Assembly: GCA_022577435.1 (NCBI GenBank)
Contig: JAKOON010000023.1
Span: 2,416,501-2,480,500 of the forward strand
Origin: Embiotoca jacksoni
Taxonomy: Eukaryota > Chordata > Actinopteri > Embiotocidae
Length of the DNA stretch: 64,000 bases
Direction: 5' to 3'
Within the stretch, counting starts at the first letter, position 1. Every line of letters starts with the position of its first letter. Below the pieces are notes generated by a model, which searched no databases, was not told the origin of the DNA, and saw only the letters and a program-made list of their open reading frames with translations. Positions 48,913 to 60,911 of the stretch are shown here, in pieces. The position numbers and the translations under genes are program-made.

Positions 48913-50382
48913 GCTTGTCCGTCGTGCATATTATTCCGTCTTACAACTTCAAGGAGTGAAAGGTTCCGCTCCGTGCTGTTCCGCTTGCTTTACGTTGAGC
49001 ATGCTCTTTGTACGACCACCCAGTGAATTGAAAATGTTCAGATCAGTTCATCAAATATGAAACGGAATAACCGTGAGAGTCATAAAGTGCATCACACTTC
49101 TCGCCCTTTCTTGCCGGTTACAGAAACCTGCAAGATGAAAGTCTGTCTCGTTCTAGCTCGGTGAAACTTTTCAACATCCTTAAAATGTTTCAAGACTTCA
49201 ACTGTCTGCAGGAAAGCAGACCGATACGGTCATTTCTTTGGGCGTGAATAATTTAAGTATTTTAAAAGTGTATGAAATGAACGGACAATCTAGTTAATCT
49301 ACTCTTTTTTTACCAGACGTATCTCTACTGTATAATTCAAGCAATGAGCAATATTAATCTTTGTATGTAAATAGACCTACAATTTATACTGTAAAAAACG
49401 TCCAGTTAGTCTTTAATGTTTATTTGCTGTACTGTATTATTGCATTGGTTTGTTGATTTTAAGTAATGTACCCCTACATCTTTACTTCACACATTAGAAA
49501 TAAATCTTGGACTTTGTTGTAATCTTTTGACAGTTTATAGTTGTAAACTTAATGACCCACATCTCATGATGAACTATTTGCAATACCATTTTACTCCCAA
49601 AATGTTCCACAGATAAACAGACAGATCTGGGTTTTTTTCCCCCCCAAGTTAGTGTCACCTTGTTGGAAGTGGTTTGGTTTGATTTTAGTTTAGTTTGTCA
49701 TCAGCTGGCAGGATACAAATTCTACAAAATTTGCAATGTTTTCATGAGAATTATAAACATCCTGTAATTCTAGTTAAAAGGCAAGTCCTTAATCATTGTT
49801 CAGAGAGAACATGTTTGTGGCAAGGTATTTATTCATGTATAAAAATAAATAGATCAATTATTGTAAATAAACTTACACTTTTAAAATACCAAAGATTAAA
49901 ATCATAAACATAAAATATCGTTTATTTGACAAAAGCTGGATCAAGAGTCCCTTTACTTCAAAGTTTTCCGAGGTAAACTGCTCAAAGTTGTGGCAATGAG
50001 TGGGTTCTGGTAGCAAAGCTGGGCATCTCATTAACCATCACTATTATTAGTTTATTCCTTTACAATTTCCCAAACTGCAAAGAATAAATAAAACGGATTG
50101 AAAAAGAAGAAGAAAAAAAAAACTGCAGATACATTATAATGCTTTTGCTGTCCCCTACTGCACTCAGAAATCTGTCAGCAAGCATATCGTGACCAGAAAG
50201 TGAAGACAATCGTGAAGGTGTCGCTAAATGACTTTGTCTAGACAGTACTAATGGTGTTCCATTATCGTCTTGGACCAAGACGTCCATCCCTTTTCTTATT
50301 CTGCTATTTACATCTTTGTTAAGACTCCTACAGATCAAATGTCGGGTAGATAGTTGGCCTTCACTCCCTTAAAATTCAGTCT
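48913..50382 (-). other. mterf4 promoter and pask 3' untranslated region
   Basis: The pask 3' UTR runs from the stop at 50383 toward AATAAA signals at 50051-50056 and 49921-49926 (minus strand). The mterf4 ATG is at 48912, so about 1 kb is left for the mterf4 leader and promoter. No separate gene was recognised; the short frames at 50060-50338 and 49695-49907 have no domain. Confidence 0.5.
50051..50056 (-). terminator. pask polyadenylation signal (candidate)
   Basis: AATAAA on the minus strand about 330 bp after the pask stop. A second hexamer at 49921-49926 is an alternative. Confidence 0.4.
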
Positions 50383-53300
50383 TTAATCCTCATCGAGGTA
50401 CTTCTGGAGCTCAGATTCCAGGGCCACCATTGACAGACGCTCATCCTCATCTTCATCATCAGGCAGAGTCTCATCACCATCATCTGGGAACAAGCCTTGT
50501 CTGATGTATGGCTGAGGACTGGAGTCTTGCTGTGGTGGCGAGCCTGTTGTAAGAATACGGACTTCTCAGTATATCATCACATCGCTGGTCATTGTCCGTT
50601 TAAGCCTGCTGTTAAAGAATACTCACAGTAGCTTGGAGTTGCAGAAACCACCTCCGTCCAGCTGTACTCTGCGAGGGAAATGGGCTGGCTGACCCAGGAC
50701 TGCAGCAGCAGCTGGTCTAAAGTCATTCTTTGAGTGGGATCAGGGTGCAGCAGCTCACATAACACACCGTGCAGCTCTGACAATAAACACAGAACATTTT
50801 TAGCACTGGCTGGCAAGAAAAAAAAAAAAAAAAAAAAAAAGGTTTTTGGAAATGGAAGTCAAACAAAATTACTTGCAGCCGAAAGCAAAAAGCATCGGTG
50901 TACCTGCAGAGATGTGGAACGGGGGCTTTAGTTTGGCATCCAGGATCTCTCCCACATCACAGAAGGGATTTTCACTGAATAGCAGAGTGTAGAGCAAAAC
51001 CCCCAGAGACCACATCTCCAGCTCTGGACCCTCATAGCTACAGATCAACCCCAACAACGAGACAAACAGGAGTTAGAAGAAGCTCATAACAGGGAAAGAG
51101 TGTAACATTTTATTAATTAGTTAATTTAGTGTTCATGTATAGTAATGTAACTTTACTTTGTGTGTATTATTGAAACTACTTTTTTTTTTAAAGTCCGCAT
51201 TGTAAAGCTTAATGGATAATAAAATGCTGAACAGGTCCGTAAATCTTTGCTTTGACCTGGATTCTGCATCCAGATTTGATGATTTGAGTGAACCGTTTAA
51301 AGATAAGGACACTTGTATGCATGACTGTTTGTCTGTGCAGCACTTTGGGAAACCTTTGTTGTGTTTTAAATGTGCTATACAAATAAATTTTGACTTGTTA
51401 CTCCTCTTTTAACTTAAACTGTCAATCAAACTATGTAAGGAACAAACGGCATGTCATTCACAAGTATTATATACTCACGGATTTCCCTGCAGCACCTCCG
51501 GGGAGCAATACTCCAGTGTGCCACAGAAATTGTAAAAGAGCTTCCCAGGGGCCATCATGGCAGCAGAGCCAAAGTCTATCAGTCGAATGTGAAAACACTT
51601 GTCAATGATGATGTTCTCGTCTTTTATGTCCCGGTGAAGGATGTTCTTGGCCCTCAGATAGAAGACAGCTGCCACCAGCTGGGAAGAGACCGGAACAAAT
51701 CAACACATCATATTTCCGAGATATTTTTCCCATCGTGTGTATATCTTCTTTTTTGGCAGAAGCACATACTTGTCTAAAGATGTAGCTGCTAAGGGGCTCA
51801 TCCAGCCTGGGCTGCAGGTCTATGAATTCAAAAAGATCCAAACCATTTCCATGTTCCTCCATCACCATCTGAAAGTAACTCCCATTTTCAAACACCTCCA
51901 GCACCTTGACACACACACACACGCACACACACACGCACACGCACACGCACAATGAGGAGCAAGGCAATAAGGCAATTCAACATTATGAACAAATGTTTGT
52001 GAAACCTTGTGACTGAAGTGTTCTGATGAAACAACCCAGTTACCTTGACAATGTTATGGTGCTGTACACGTGTCAGTATGGCAATCTCTTGGCTCACTCG
52101 TCCCAGCATGGGGTCATCTACCCAGCAGTCGCTCACTATTCTCGCCTTGCTGATGAACTTTACGGCCACCTGAAGATTTTAAAGTTGGTAAAGAGGCCAT
52201 ATCGTCACAGTCTTGGCTTAAATCTATACGTGGAGATTGCTACACGGTGTATATAAAGAGATGACACATTTCCGCACGAATAAAAATGTTTTCTTACTTT
52301 TTGTCCATCACAGCGCCTCATTGCCTTCCAGACAAAACCAAAAGCTCCTTTTCCCACAGCTTTGACTGGCAGGTACTCTTCTTCAAATTGTCCATCACAG
52401 GCTTGTGTATGCTCGAGGTCCATGGTGGAGCGCAACGCCTCCCCTTGACTGGCCTCAACGATCCTCTAAAGGAAGGAATGAATAAATGACAAATGACTTG
52501 AAGACAGAACAACTATTGTTCATCTTAAATAAAGAATTATAATGTGCCATACTGTCTTAAGATCTTTACCGCCACTGACCTCTCCAAGACTTGCACCTGA
52601 TTGGCTGTGCAGTGATCTCTCTGTTTGCAATAGTGCCCCCTGCTGGCCAGGCCTACTCATCCACACACAGAACATGAAGCTGCCGTCAGGAAGGTTAGAC
52701 ATGCACACATCGCACTGCACATCTGGAGGGAAAAAGAAACAATGCTCAGTCTTGTTGCTTTATTTATGATCTTCATGGAGAAATTAGACCAACAGGAAAC
52801 ACTTCATTTGTACCAACCTACTCTCGTGCCGTCTCTGTGGTATCCACTCCCTTCGAATCTCCCCTCCAGGATATGCGTGGTGTCTGAGGACAGGCTGTGT
52901 CGGTTCATCTTCTGTTTCTTGGGGGTTGACGTGGCAGGAATGTCGGTCCCAGACTGAATCCCACTATTCATTGGTATGCAGCACTCTTGGCTCTTTCCTT
53001 TATGAATTGCAGAGAGAGTCGCCCACTGATCCTGCTCGCCTCGACCCTTCTCCAGTTCTTCACCTGAGCTGTCTCCGGCCTCCATGGCAGCGCCCTCGGT
53101 CTCAAAAGGCTCTGCTTCCTGGTCCGACTCCACCACACACAGGGACTGTGTTTGCAAGAGCTCGGCTGTATCGCAAGATGTCATGGAGTGTTGGTTGACA
53201 TCGTTGTACACTCCGCCACTGAGCAGCTCCATACTACTGCTTAGGTCTAGGTCAGCTAGGGCCCGGGTCACCAGATCATCATTGCTGTTGAGTTCCAGGA

Positions 53301-53804
53301 AGCAGCTAGCGGAGTCTACTACATGCGCTGAATGAGATTCTTCTGCCTGCGCTGGGTCAGAACCTCCATTGCCAGCAAATTTTTCACAAAAGCCAGAAGA
53401 AGATCTGGAAAATTAAGTATTAATAAGGTGTCATTAAACTGTGCCAAAACATTGGCAAATCTCTTTGTAATAAAACAAAATAAAAATCCAGGTGATCAAT
53501 AGCAGGTGGGGAAATGTGAACATTGCTCAGGAATAGTTAGTTTTCTGTCCAATCTTAACCTGGTATATCAGTGACTTTTGGGGCTGCAGTGCTCCCACAT
53601 AGCTGAAAAGCATCTTCCCTCACCTGCTCTCCAGCGAGATGACTTCAAAGCTTGAGTCTTGGAGGACGGAGGCACAGGAGTCGTGCTCTTTTCCTATATC
53701 GGAAGAGTTGTCACCCACCTTGCCGTCAGCATGTTGAGTCTTAGCACGAGTGTCTACAAAGGAAAAACATACATCACTCTGTAGAAAATAGCTTCAATAA
53801 ACCG

Positions 53805-53839
<35 letters not shown>

Positions 53840-54422
53840 TCACTGTACAGGTCTGACCAAGTTTTGAGCTGCAGGAAAGAACTAACAGACAAAATATTGT
53901 AAATAAAACAACAAGACTAAAGCCACGTCACACCTGGAAGACTATGGATGACAGCTTGATTATTTTCCTGGACCTTATTGCCGAGCTGCTTCTCTTTGCT
54001 ATGGTGTGATTGTTTAGGAGGAATCAAGCAGCGGGTGTCTTCTTCTGGAGTTTCCACCAAGACGAATGTCTTGAGGAGTGCCTGGGTGGTGTCCACACTG
54101 TCCAGCTGGCTACTGCAGGGAGCTATCTGAGCTGCTTCAATCATCAGCTCTGTAGTGTCATCGGCCCTGATGAAAGAAAGCCTGTTCAATCTGATTATTA
54201 GTAACGTAAAGGCAAAATATAGATAAATTAAAAAAAATATGTCAAGCATCTTCTATTACATCTGTTGTGAAAATATAATTCCATGTATATGCACAGAACC
54301 AACTGCTTCTTTAAAAAAAGATGATGGGGACAATGCAGAAAGAATGGATTAGAACACAAAACACATAATATTTACAAGTAGAAGTTTGCAATACAGAAAT
54401 AACAACCAGCTCACTTTTGTGA

Positions 54423-54467
<45 letters not shown>

Positions 54468-57400
54468 AATATACAGAATGAAAATTTAAACTTTTAACAG
54501 ATGTGTGGCTGCGTTAATGGATTTTTAGAAATCAAAAATGCCTTCTCTTGTTTTCAGCCATATGCCGAAGCATCAGGCTCATGTGTGCTTATGTCTGGAT
54601 GTTGTAGATCTTACACGTTTAACATACTGAGCTGTTTAGCTCAATACTACAATTTTGGAGGGTAGTCAATTTTATGATAGCGCCCACCCAAATTTTCTTT
54701 AAAATCACTAATGACTTTCTTCTCCTTCACTTCATGTGAAAATTTGCTGAATCTCATTTACATTACGATTGTAGAAATCAGTGCTTAATAATCATAATGT
54801 CCCAGGCTCATGCTGTGATCCTGTGATATTATTATTATTAATGTCCAACAGATTCAATCATGCAATGTGGAGAAATGATTCTGTGCCTAACAGCTAAATA
54901 ACTCAGTTTAAATTAGAAAAAGACAAAAATAAACATTGGTAAAAGCTTATCTAATAAGTAAAAGATGTAAATATGGGTTAGTTAGAGGCAGGGAATCAAA
55001 CTTGACCATCGAGCTGCTTTGTTTCCAGATTCACTGCAAAGCACTTTAAATACACATACAGTCTAGTGCTTTTAGGTGCCTGATTGTTGCCACAGCAGCT
55101 TTTGTCTGTCTAGTATTTGAGAACACAAACACAAAGTCTGTCTAGTGTGTACAATTAAGTCTAACATCTGCTAGGGTATAACCTTCTGTCAGTGTTAAAC
55201 ATGGTCAAATTTCTGAAACGTATTACCTTGAGGATTAGGTCATTAAGTGCCCTAATTAAATAACATCCAGCACACTTTTGGCAACAAAGTCATGGTGCCT
55301 GCTAACTTACGCAGCCACACGGGTGGAGGTGACTACAGGTGGAGAGAGGGTTGACAGAGTGCCGCCCTGTTTCTCCAGCCTGGCGCTGGTTCCAGTGAAG
55401 ATCCTGCCTCTCCCTGTCGAGGTCCTTCCCTTGATAGCCTGGTGCACCATGGCCATATCTCCTGCCACCAGTGAGGTAGGATCTAAGTTTGAGAAAAAGA
55501 AGGAAATGACTAAATGATAGTGTTAACAATTAATACTGCACGTCAGGACAAAACATAAACACACAACCAGAATAAATCCAGAATAACAGAACAGAGTAAC
55601 AGCACTGACATGAAAGAAAACAAGAGCATACGGGGGAAAAAAAGATGACTCATTGCATACTTTTTAGATAAGTTATAGCTGTTTTACCACAGAAACACTT
55701 CTGACTAATCACAACAAGCAGGTTGTGAAACACATATCGCCATGTTGTGATGTGTCACAAATACATACAAATGCTCACCAGATTTTCCGAATATTTTGGA
55801 TGAAGCTAGACTTTCGCCAGCCTCTACATGAGAATCAGAGAAGGGGCTGGCCTTTCTGTGCGAGTCAGACATCCATCCATAGAAACCAGGCATCAGGAAA
55901 GTGACATTCTGTTGATGACAAAGCAGCAGTGACAGAAGTGAGAGTTGGTGTGGTCCTCAATGCAAACAGCCTTCTTCAGCTGGTCGTATTGCCTGACCTT
56001 TTCCAGCAGCTCGTCCGTGCTGTAGCCAAACAGACTGAGGGCCAGGTGGTTGGGGATGCTGAAGATTGAGCCATTAGGCCGTAGCAGGAGGAGGCCGCTC
56101 ACAGGAGCAAACACCCAAACTGTTCCTGAGTACTCCAGAACAGAGCTGGGGGAGAGGGCAATGTTGTCCACTTTGACTTCTGTGAAAGCACAGGCACATG
56201 TTTCAAAGTGCAAAACTAAATACAGCAAAATAGTATCTGGTGAATATGGGCCAACCTAATGAGGATACTATTCCACTAGTGAACACCACAGATGGTAGAC
56301 ATAAAAACACCGTATGAAAAGGGATATTAACACTAAAGTTGCGGGGGGAAAAAAACCAAAAAAAACCCAACACCATTCAGTGTGGGTCATATTCAGCAAA
56401 CCTCTTATTTGTCAACTCCATCTGTCACTGTTGTGGGAAAAACATGCATCTCCAACCTCTCAATGTTGAATGAATTCAGAAAAACAGCCCTTTTGTCCCT
56501 TTGTGACTCTGCAGTTTCTGGATAATTCAGTATGTCTCAACTTTTTAGCAATGTTTGTCACTTACCCAAGATCTTTTTACTTTTGCACAAAAGGTTTTTC
56601 ATTTTTTTATCCTCAGCACATTCTTATTATTAAGTATGGAGTCTTAGGCTACAAGATGTTTTAAGGGTTTGTGGGATAACGGCATGACATAGCGGATTAT
56701 GCCCCAGTCTCTTCAAAATGATATTGAGCGTTATTAATCCATGTGGGACCAAAAGTCCATTGGTCAAACTAAACAACCTACCTGAGGACAGCTCATTTCG
56801 ATGAGGTCTCTCACACCGTTCAGGGTGTAAGGCTTCTCTCTTGCTCACAGAGGAGGTGAGAGGCGACCATGGCTGCTTGCTGTCTCCATTTGACATTTCA
56901 TGACTATCTGTTGGGCTGCAATCAGTCCCATTGTTTTGTTGTTGGGGTTTTCCACACAGTACTGTGCCCTGAATTTTGACACAGAGCGGGACTGATTCAC
57001 CACCTCTGCTTTTGCCACACACTCTCTGAACCCTGAGCACCTGACAGAAGGAAGAAAAAGCAAAGTCAAGGAGGACCGGCTTACAGAAAATGTCGAAGAA
57101 GCACATTGATAAACAGGAACTTGAAAGCAGAGGTTAAGAAAGGGAGCTTTCCTTAGCTGAGTGGAACAGTTTTAATTGTGAAGCGTGCTTACTTTGGGCA
57201 ATGCATGACCGTGAAGGGGGATTTGTAAAGAGGGGATTAGCTCCTTAACAGACACTCCTTTTAAATCCTCGGGATGGTGGTATCCATGGAGATGGGCAAA
57301 TGCCAAGTCACAGTTTAGGATACAGCCCTGGAAATGACATCAGATCTGTGTGTTTATTGTCTTTATATTTATTTATATATAAACATTTTAACACGGACAA

Positions 57401-58742
57401 ATGACACTATCAAGGCTTCTATGTAATGTGTACTTACATCCTGTGAAAAGGACAACAAAGCTGATACTCTTTCTACATTTTCTATCATGACAAGCCAGTG
57501 GTCTTCATTTTGGGACTGTCTGTGGGTACACACCGAGACCGGCACTTCTCCTGATAAACTCACAGCATCAAGCTGCAACATACAAAACACACGTGTAAAC
57601 AAACACACACATTCTTGCAACAGTGATGTAAAAAAAATGTAATATATTTAACTGCATAGAAGTTAAATTAATCATATTTTGAGTAAAATATAGTATTTTC
57701 ATAGACAGTATATTTCATACCACTTTTCCAGACACAGCAGCTACATTTCCATCTGCTAGTGGAAAGTCTTGTTTTAACGCTTGTTCCACGACCTGGCTGG
57801 TTTTCTTTAAGATGCATGAGAGGTTTTTTCCAATCAGCTCATTAGCGGTGCACTCAAACAGTTTGCCGGCCTGTTCATTTGCTGACAAAATCTAAACATG
57901 AAGGTAAAAAGGTGAAGATAGAACACATTTACAGTCTACAATTGCTATAGTTGCAGTACTGTTAAACCAGTGCTGCTCAGACACAAAGTGCACATACGGT
58001 ACCTCTCTGGTTTCATGGGAGACAGTAAGAAGGACTTTGTTTGGGTTAAGCGCAGATGGATATCCCGACAGGCTAAAATCACCAGAGATTAGTTGACTGT
58101 AGAGGCTCTCCTCTGTCTCCGAGACAGTGGACGGGTGTGGCAGGAAGTCAGCAGGAACTTGGGAGCCCAGACATAAGCGAGATTTTGGATAATTTCTTGT
58201 TTCCATTAAAGGGCAAACATCCAAATGCTCACCTGTAAGAAAAAAAAAATTGGGAAATGTATTCACCCTCTCATCCTGAGTACTGTGGCAGCAACTAACA
58301 ATTATATCTTTTTTTTTAGTAACACATCATGCCCGAAAATAGGTTGTCCTGTCTAAAAAAAAAAACAACCCAAAACTCAAGACAGTCAATTAACCTAAAA
58401 TAGAGATTAAAAGATAAACATCAAATCTAAATTTGGGGAATTTATTTCGATAATTTACGTGATAATAGATGATCCAAACTGACTGCATCTGTTCACCGAG
58501 TTAGCGTTTGAGCTCTATTCACAAGAAATGAATAACAACTTACTTGTCGGAGAACCACAATAATAACGCCGCTGCATTGCCAAAAGTCTGTTTCTGTTCG
58601 TGGGCCTCTGAGTACACGGGTAAGACTTATTCAGGTCGAAGTCGTCTTCCAGGAGATCGGAGGAGAGGTCGCGCACCACACAAATGGTCTGTCCTTTATC
58701 TCTGAAGTTAGCCGCAAAACGAGCCTCGGTCGACAGCGACAT
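50383..58742 (-). CDS. pask: PAS domain-containing serine/threonine kinase, complete
   Basis: Nutrient-responsive PAS kinase acting on glycogen, lipid and translation targets. Twenty coding exons: 58742-58544, 58232-58003, 57891-57721, 57572-57438, 57327-57193, 57040-56782, 56179-55998, 55908-55779, 55482-55311, 54166-53934, 53753-53624, 53404-52818, 52722-52580, 52465-52298, 52169-52044, 51904-51770, 51678-51479, 51037-50904, 50776-50627, 50543-50383. Phases agree; product 1259 residues (human 1323). ATG at 58740-58742 opens MSLSTEARF. The first PAS region starts at ILSANEQAGKLFECTANELIGK (exon 3); a second has VWVFAPVSGLLLLRPNGSIF and FGYSTDELLEKNVTFLMPGF. The kinase domain (about 933-1190) has GKGAFGFV (940-947), K962 in VAVKF, HRDIKDEN with D1062, DFG with D1080, and SPE in place of APE. 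A GDETLPDDEDEDE stretch ends the protein. All catalytic residues are present. Confidence 0.97.
51205..51420 (+). repeat. Interspersed repeat tail (LINE/SINE type) in pask intron 17
   Basis: The segment GCAGCACTTTGGGAAACC, then ATGTGCTATACAAATAAA and TTTTGACTTG, resembles the common 3' tail of short fish retroposons, in which a CACTTT block is followed by GTGCTATATAAATAAA and a short tandem end. The 5' boundary is uncertain. Confidence 0.45.
52631..52649 (-). promoter_or_regulatory. CTCF-type motif inside pask coding exon 13
   Basis: The minus strand reads TGGCCAGCAGGGGGCACTA, an essentially consensus CTCF core. It lies wholly within the exon 52722-52580, where the bases also encode part of SRPGQQGALL. 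Occupancy is unknown. Confidence 0.5.
54428..54464. repeat. (TA)n microsatellite
   Basis: Alternating TA tract in the pask intron between exons 9 and 10. That intron (54167-55310) otherwise shows nothing recognisable. Confidence 0.95.
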
Positions 58743-59340
58743 GTTCGTCGGCTATCCAGCTGGGAAAGGCACCGTCGAGTGAGTTCAAGGACGGTGATCA
58801 GTCTGAACCGACGGGTCAGTCGAGCAGTTGCACAGAAAACGCTTTACTAATAACACAGTGAACGCGACACTCGCCTCAAGCTCGTGTGCGACTTTATCCT
58901 CCCGAGGTGTCCGGACAGGTGGAAAAGGGACGCGGCGGCTTCAGTTGACGCCGGTTGACAAGGTAACGTTACCGCCCCGACGCTAGCCGGCCATCTGCTA
59001 ATGCTACTCCAAAACAAACTCGGTCGGCTCCGTTTGGCTCTAAAAGGTTTCTTCGCTTCTGATGGCTGTGCTCTGAGTCGACGTTACCGTAATGTCAGCA
59101 CAACCTCGACACCGAAAGCAGATTTTTTTTGTTGTTGTTGTTGGTATTATTTCAATTCTTTCAGCTGGTTTTTTTTTGTTGTTTTTTTTGTAAATCGCGG
59201 GCTTGCAGCGTCAGCCGACGAGACAAGTTGAGGAAGTCTTCTGGAGCCAATCAAACGTCACGCTCCTTAACATGAAACGCTTATTGGATAATTCACCGGA
59301 AACGCCCGCCTCTGTTTCCATGGAAACATAGTCGTTTAAA
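58743..59340 (-). promoter_or_regulatory. pask 5' leader and promoter
   Basis: Moderately CpG-rich DNA upstream of the pask ATG. An acceptor-like site (tgcctttcccag) ends 16 bp before the ATG (about 58759), so the leader may be spliced. Further up are a reverse CCAAT-type box (ccaatcaaacgtcac, near 59248) and a T-rich patch at 59126-59195. No coding frame was recognised. Confidence 0.5.
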
Positions 59341-59669
59341 AAAAAAAAAAAAAATCTAATAAAATACAATAAAGTAAATGAGGAAATGTCTCAGAAGAGC
59401 ATGCACTTTCCAAAAGTCAAATAAACAATTCAAATCTTTTTTTCTTTTTTTTTTTTTTTAATTATAAAACAGGGAAACACCTCAAAGCAAACAGCAGTAA
59501 CTACACCAGAGTGTTTTCTAATCAGTTTTTCAAACTGCAGTTTACCAACTATCTAATCAGACAATAAACCTCAGCTAGCCTAAATCACGCTGTTTAGTTT
59601 ATGGTACTGGGTTAAAAAAAGAAAGGCATCCATAAGATCAATAGAAAATAATTATACATATTTAAAATA

Positions 59670-60911
59670 TAACGCATGAGAATTATAAGTTTTTATTTGC
59701 ATGTACAAATCTGATGAACAACACCAAAAAACAATTTTGAACAAATAGAACATAACAAAGATAATCTCATTACGTAAAACTGGCATCTGGGAGAAGTTGG
59801 GTAAAAATTCAGTGTATTCCAGGGGCTATTACTGCATTGGTCCATATGGTGTTATTCTTTTCTTTTTCTTTTTTAACTGAGTCTCTTCATTAGCTACGTG
59901 GCTTTGTTTATTAAATCCACAAGCCCCCCCCCTTAGGAGCATCATCTAACCCAACTTCAACTAGACAGATGTTTTGTCACGACAAAACAGACTGAAAATC
60001 AGACATTATCACTACTGACGGAAAGTATGGCAAAGTACGAACTAAAAAGGGGTTGATGGGGTATGTAGGAAAGTACACTGGGCCGTGCTCTTGCATAAAA
60101 AAAGAACACAACATAGGGGCACAAAAAGCTCATCTTGACACCGCTGCTTATTAAAGAAAATATATATATCATATATAACAGTCAGTACACATGGTTTGAA
60201 GGATATTTTTGTTAAAATTAGCTCTCTTGGTTTTAGCAGAAACATGGTGAGCAGAATTTCAGTTCATCCAGCACCAAAACAATTCATCACATTGACAGGC
60301 CAGATCCAGCTGCAATGAGGAGTGTTCACCCAGTCTGCTGAGACCAGGCCCAATTATAAACGTCATTACTGATTCTTTTTTACACTTCACGAACATCTAG
60401 TAAGGTAGATTTATGTAACATTAAGTACATTTTGATACAAATCATCTTATTGTGCGCTTACAGCACTTTCATAAGCTTGATGTTTTGGGGGGTAATAAGT
60501 CAGTGTAATGTTTTTTTTAATGTGCATTGAAAACCATTATTGCAGAAATAATTTGAGCAAGTGTTATGTCTATCTTATAATCTTTTGCTACTATGAATTT
60601 GTGGTTCAGCACCCTCAGCGCAGGTTGTTGGAGTGGAAGAGGTTTTCACTCCAGAAATCAAATTGCTTTCACTCCTGTTTAGTCCACTGGCTGGCTGCTA
60701 TAGCTGTAGCATGCATGCTTTGTCAAGTAGCTCACTTAACATTGATGAGCATTGGTTGAAGGAGCCAAGCAGAACACATTATCCAGTCACACACACACAC
60801 ACACTCATACGCACAAACAAGCAATCTTAGGCACACACTGATGGTGCCATGGCTGTGAAAAGTGAGCTTTGATAAGCTTTTTGAGCATAGTTCACTAAAA
60901 GGCATTCCTTC
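59670..60911 (-). other. Kv beta 3' untranslated region (inferred)
   Basis: About 1.2 kb from the TAG to an AATAAA at 59692-59697 (minus strand), A/T-rich and without another gene. The end is about 900 bp from the pask ATG, so the two genes are close tandem neighbours. Confidence 0.5.
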
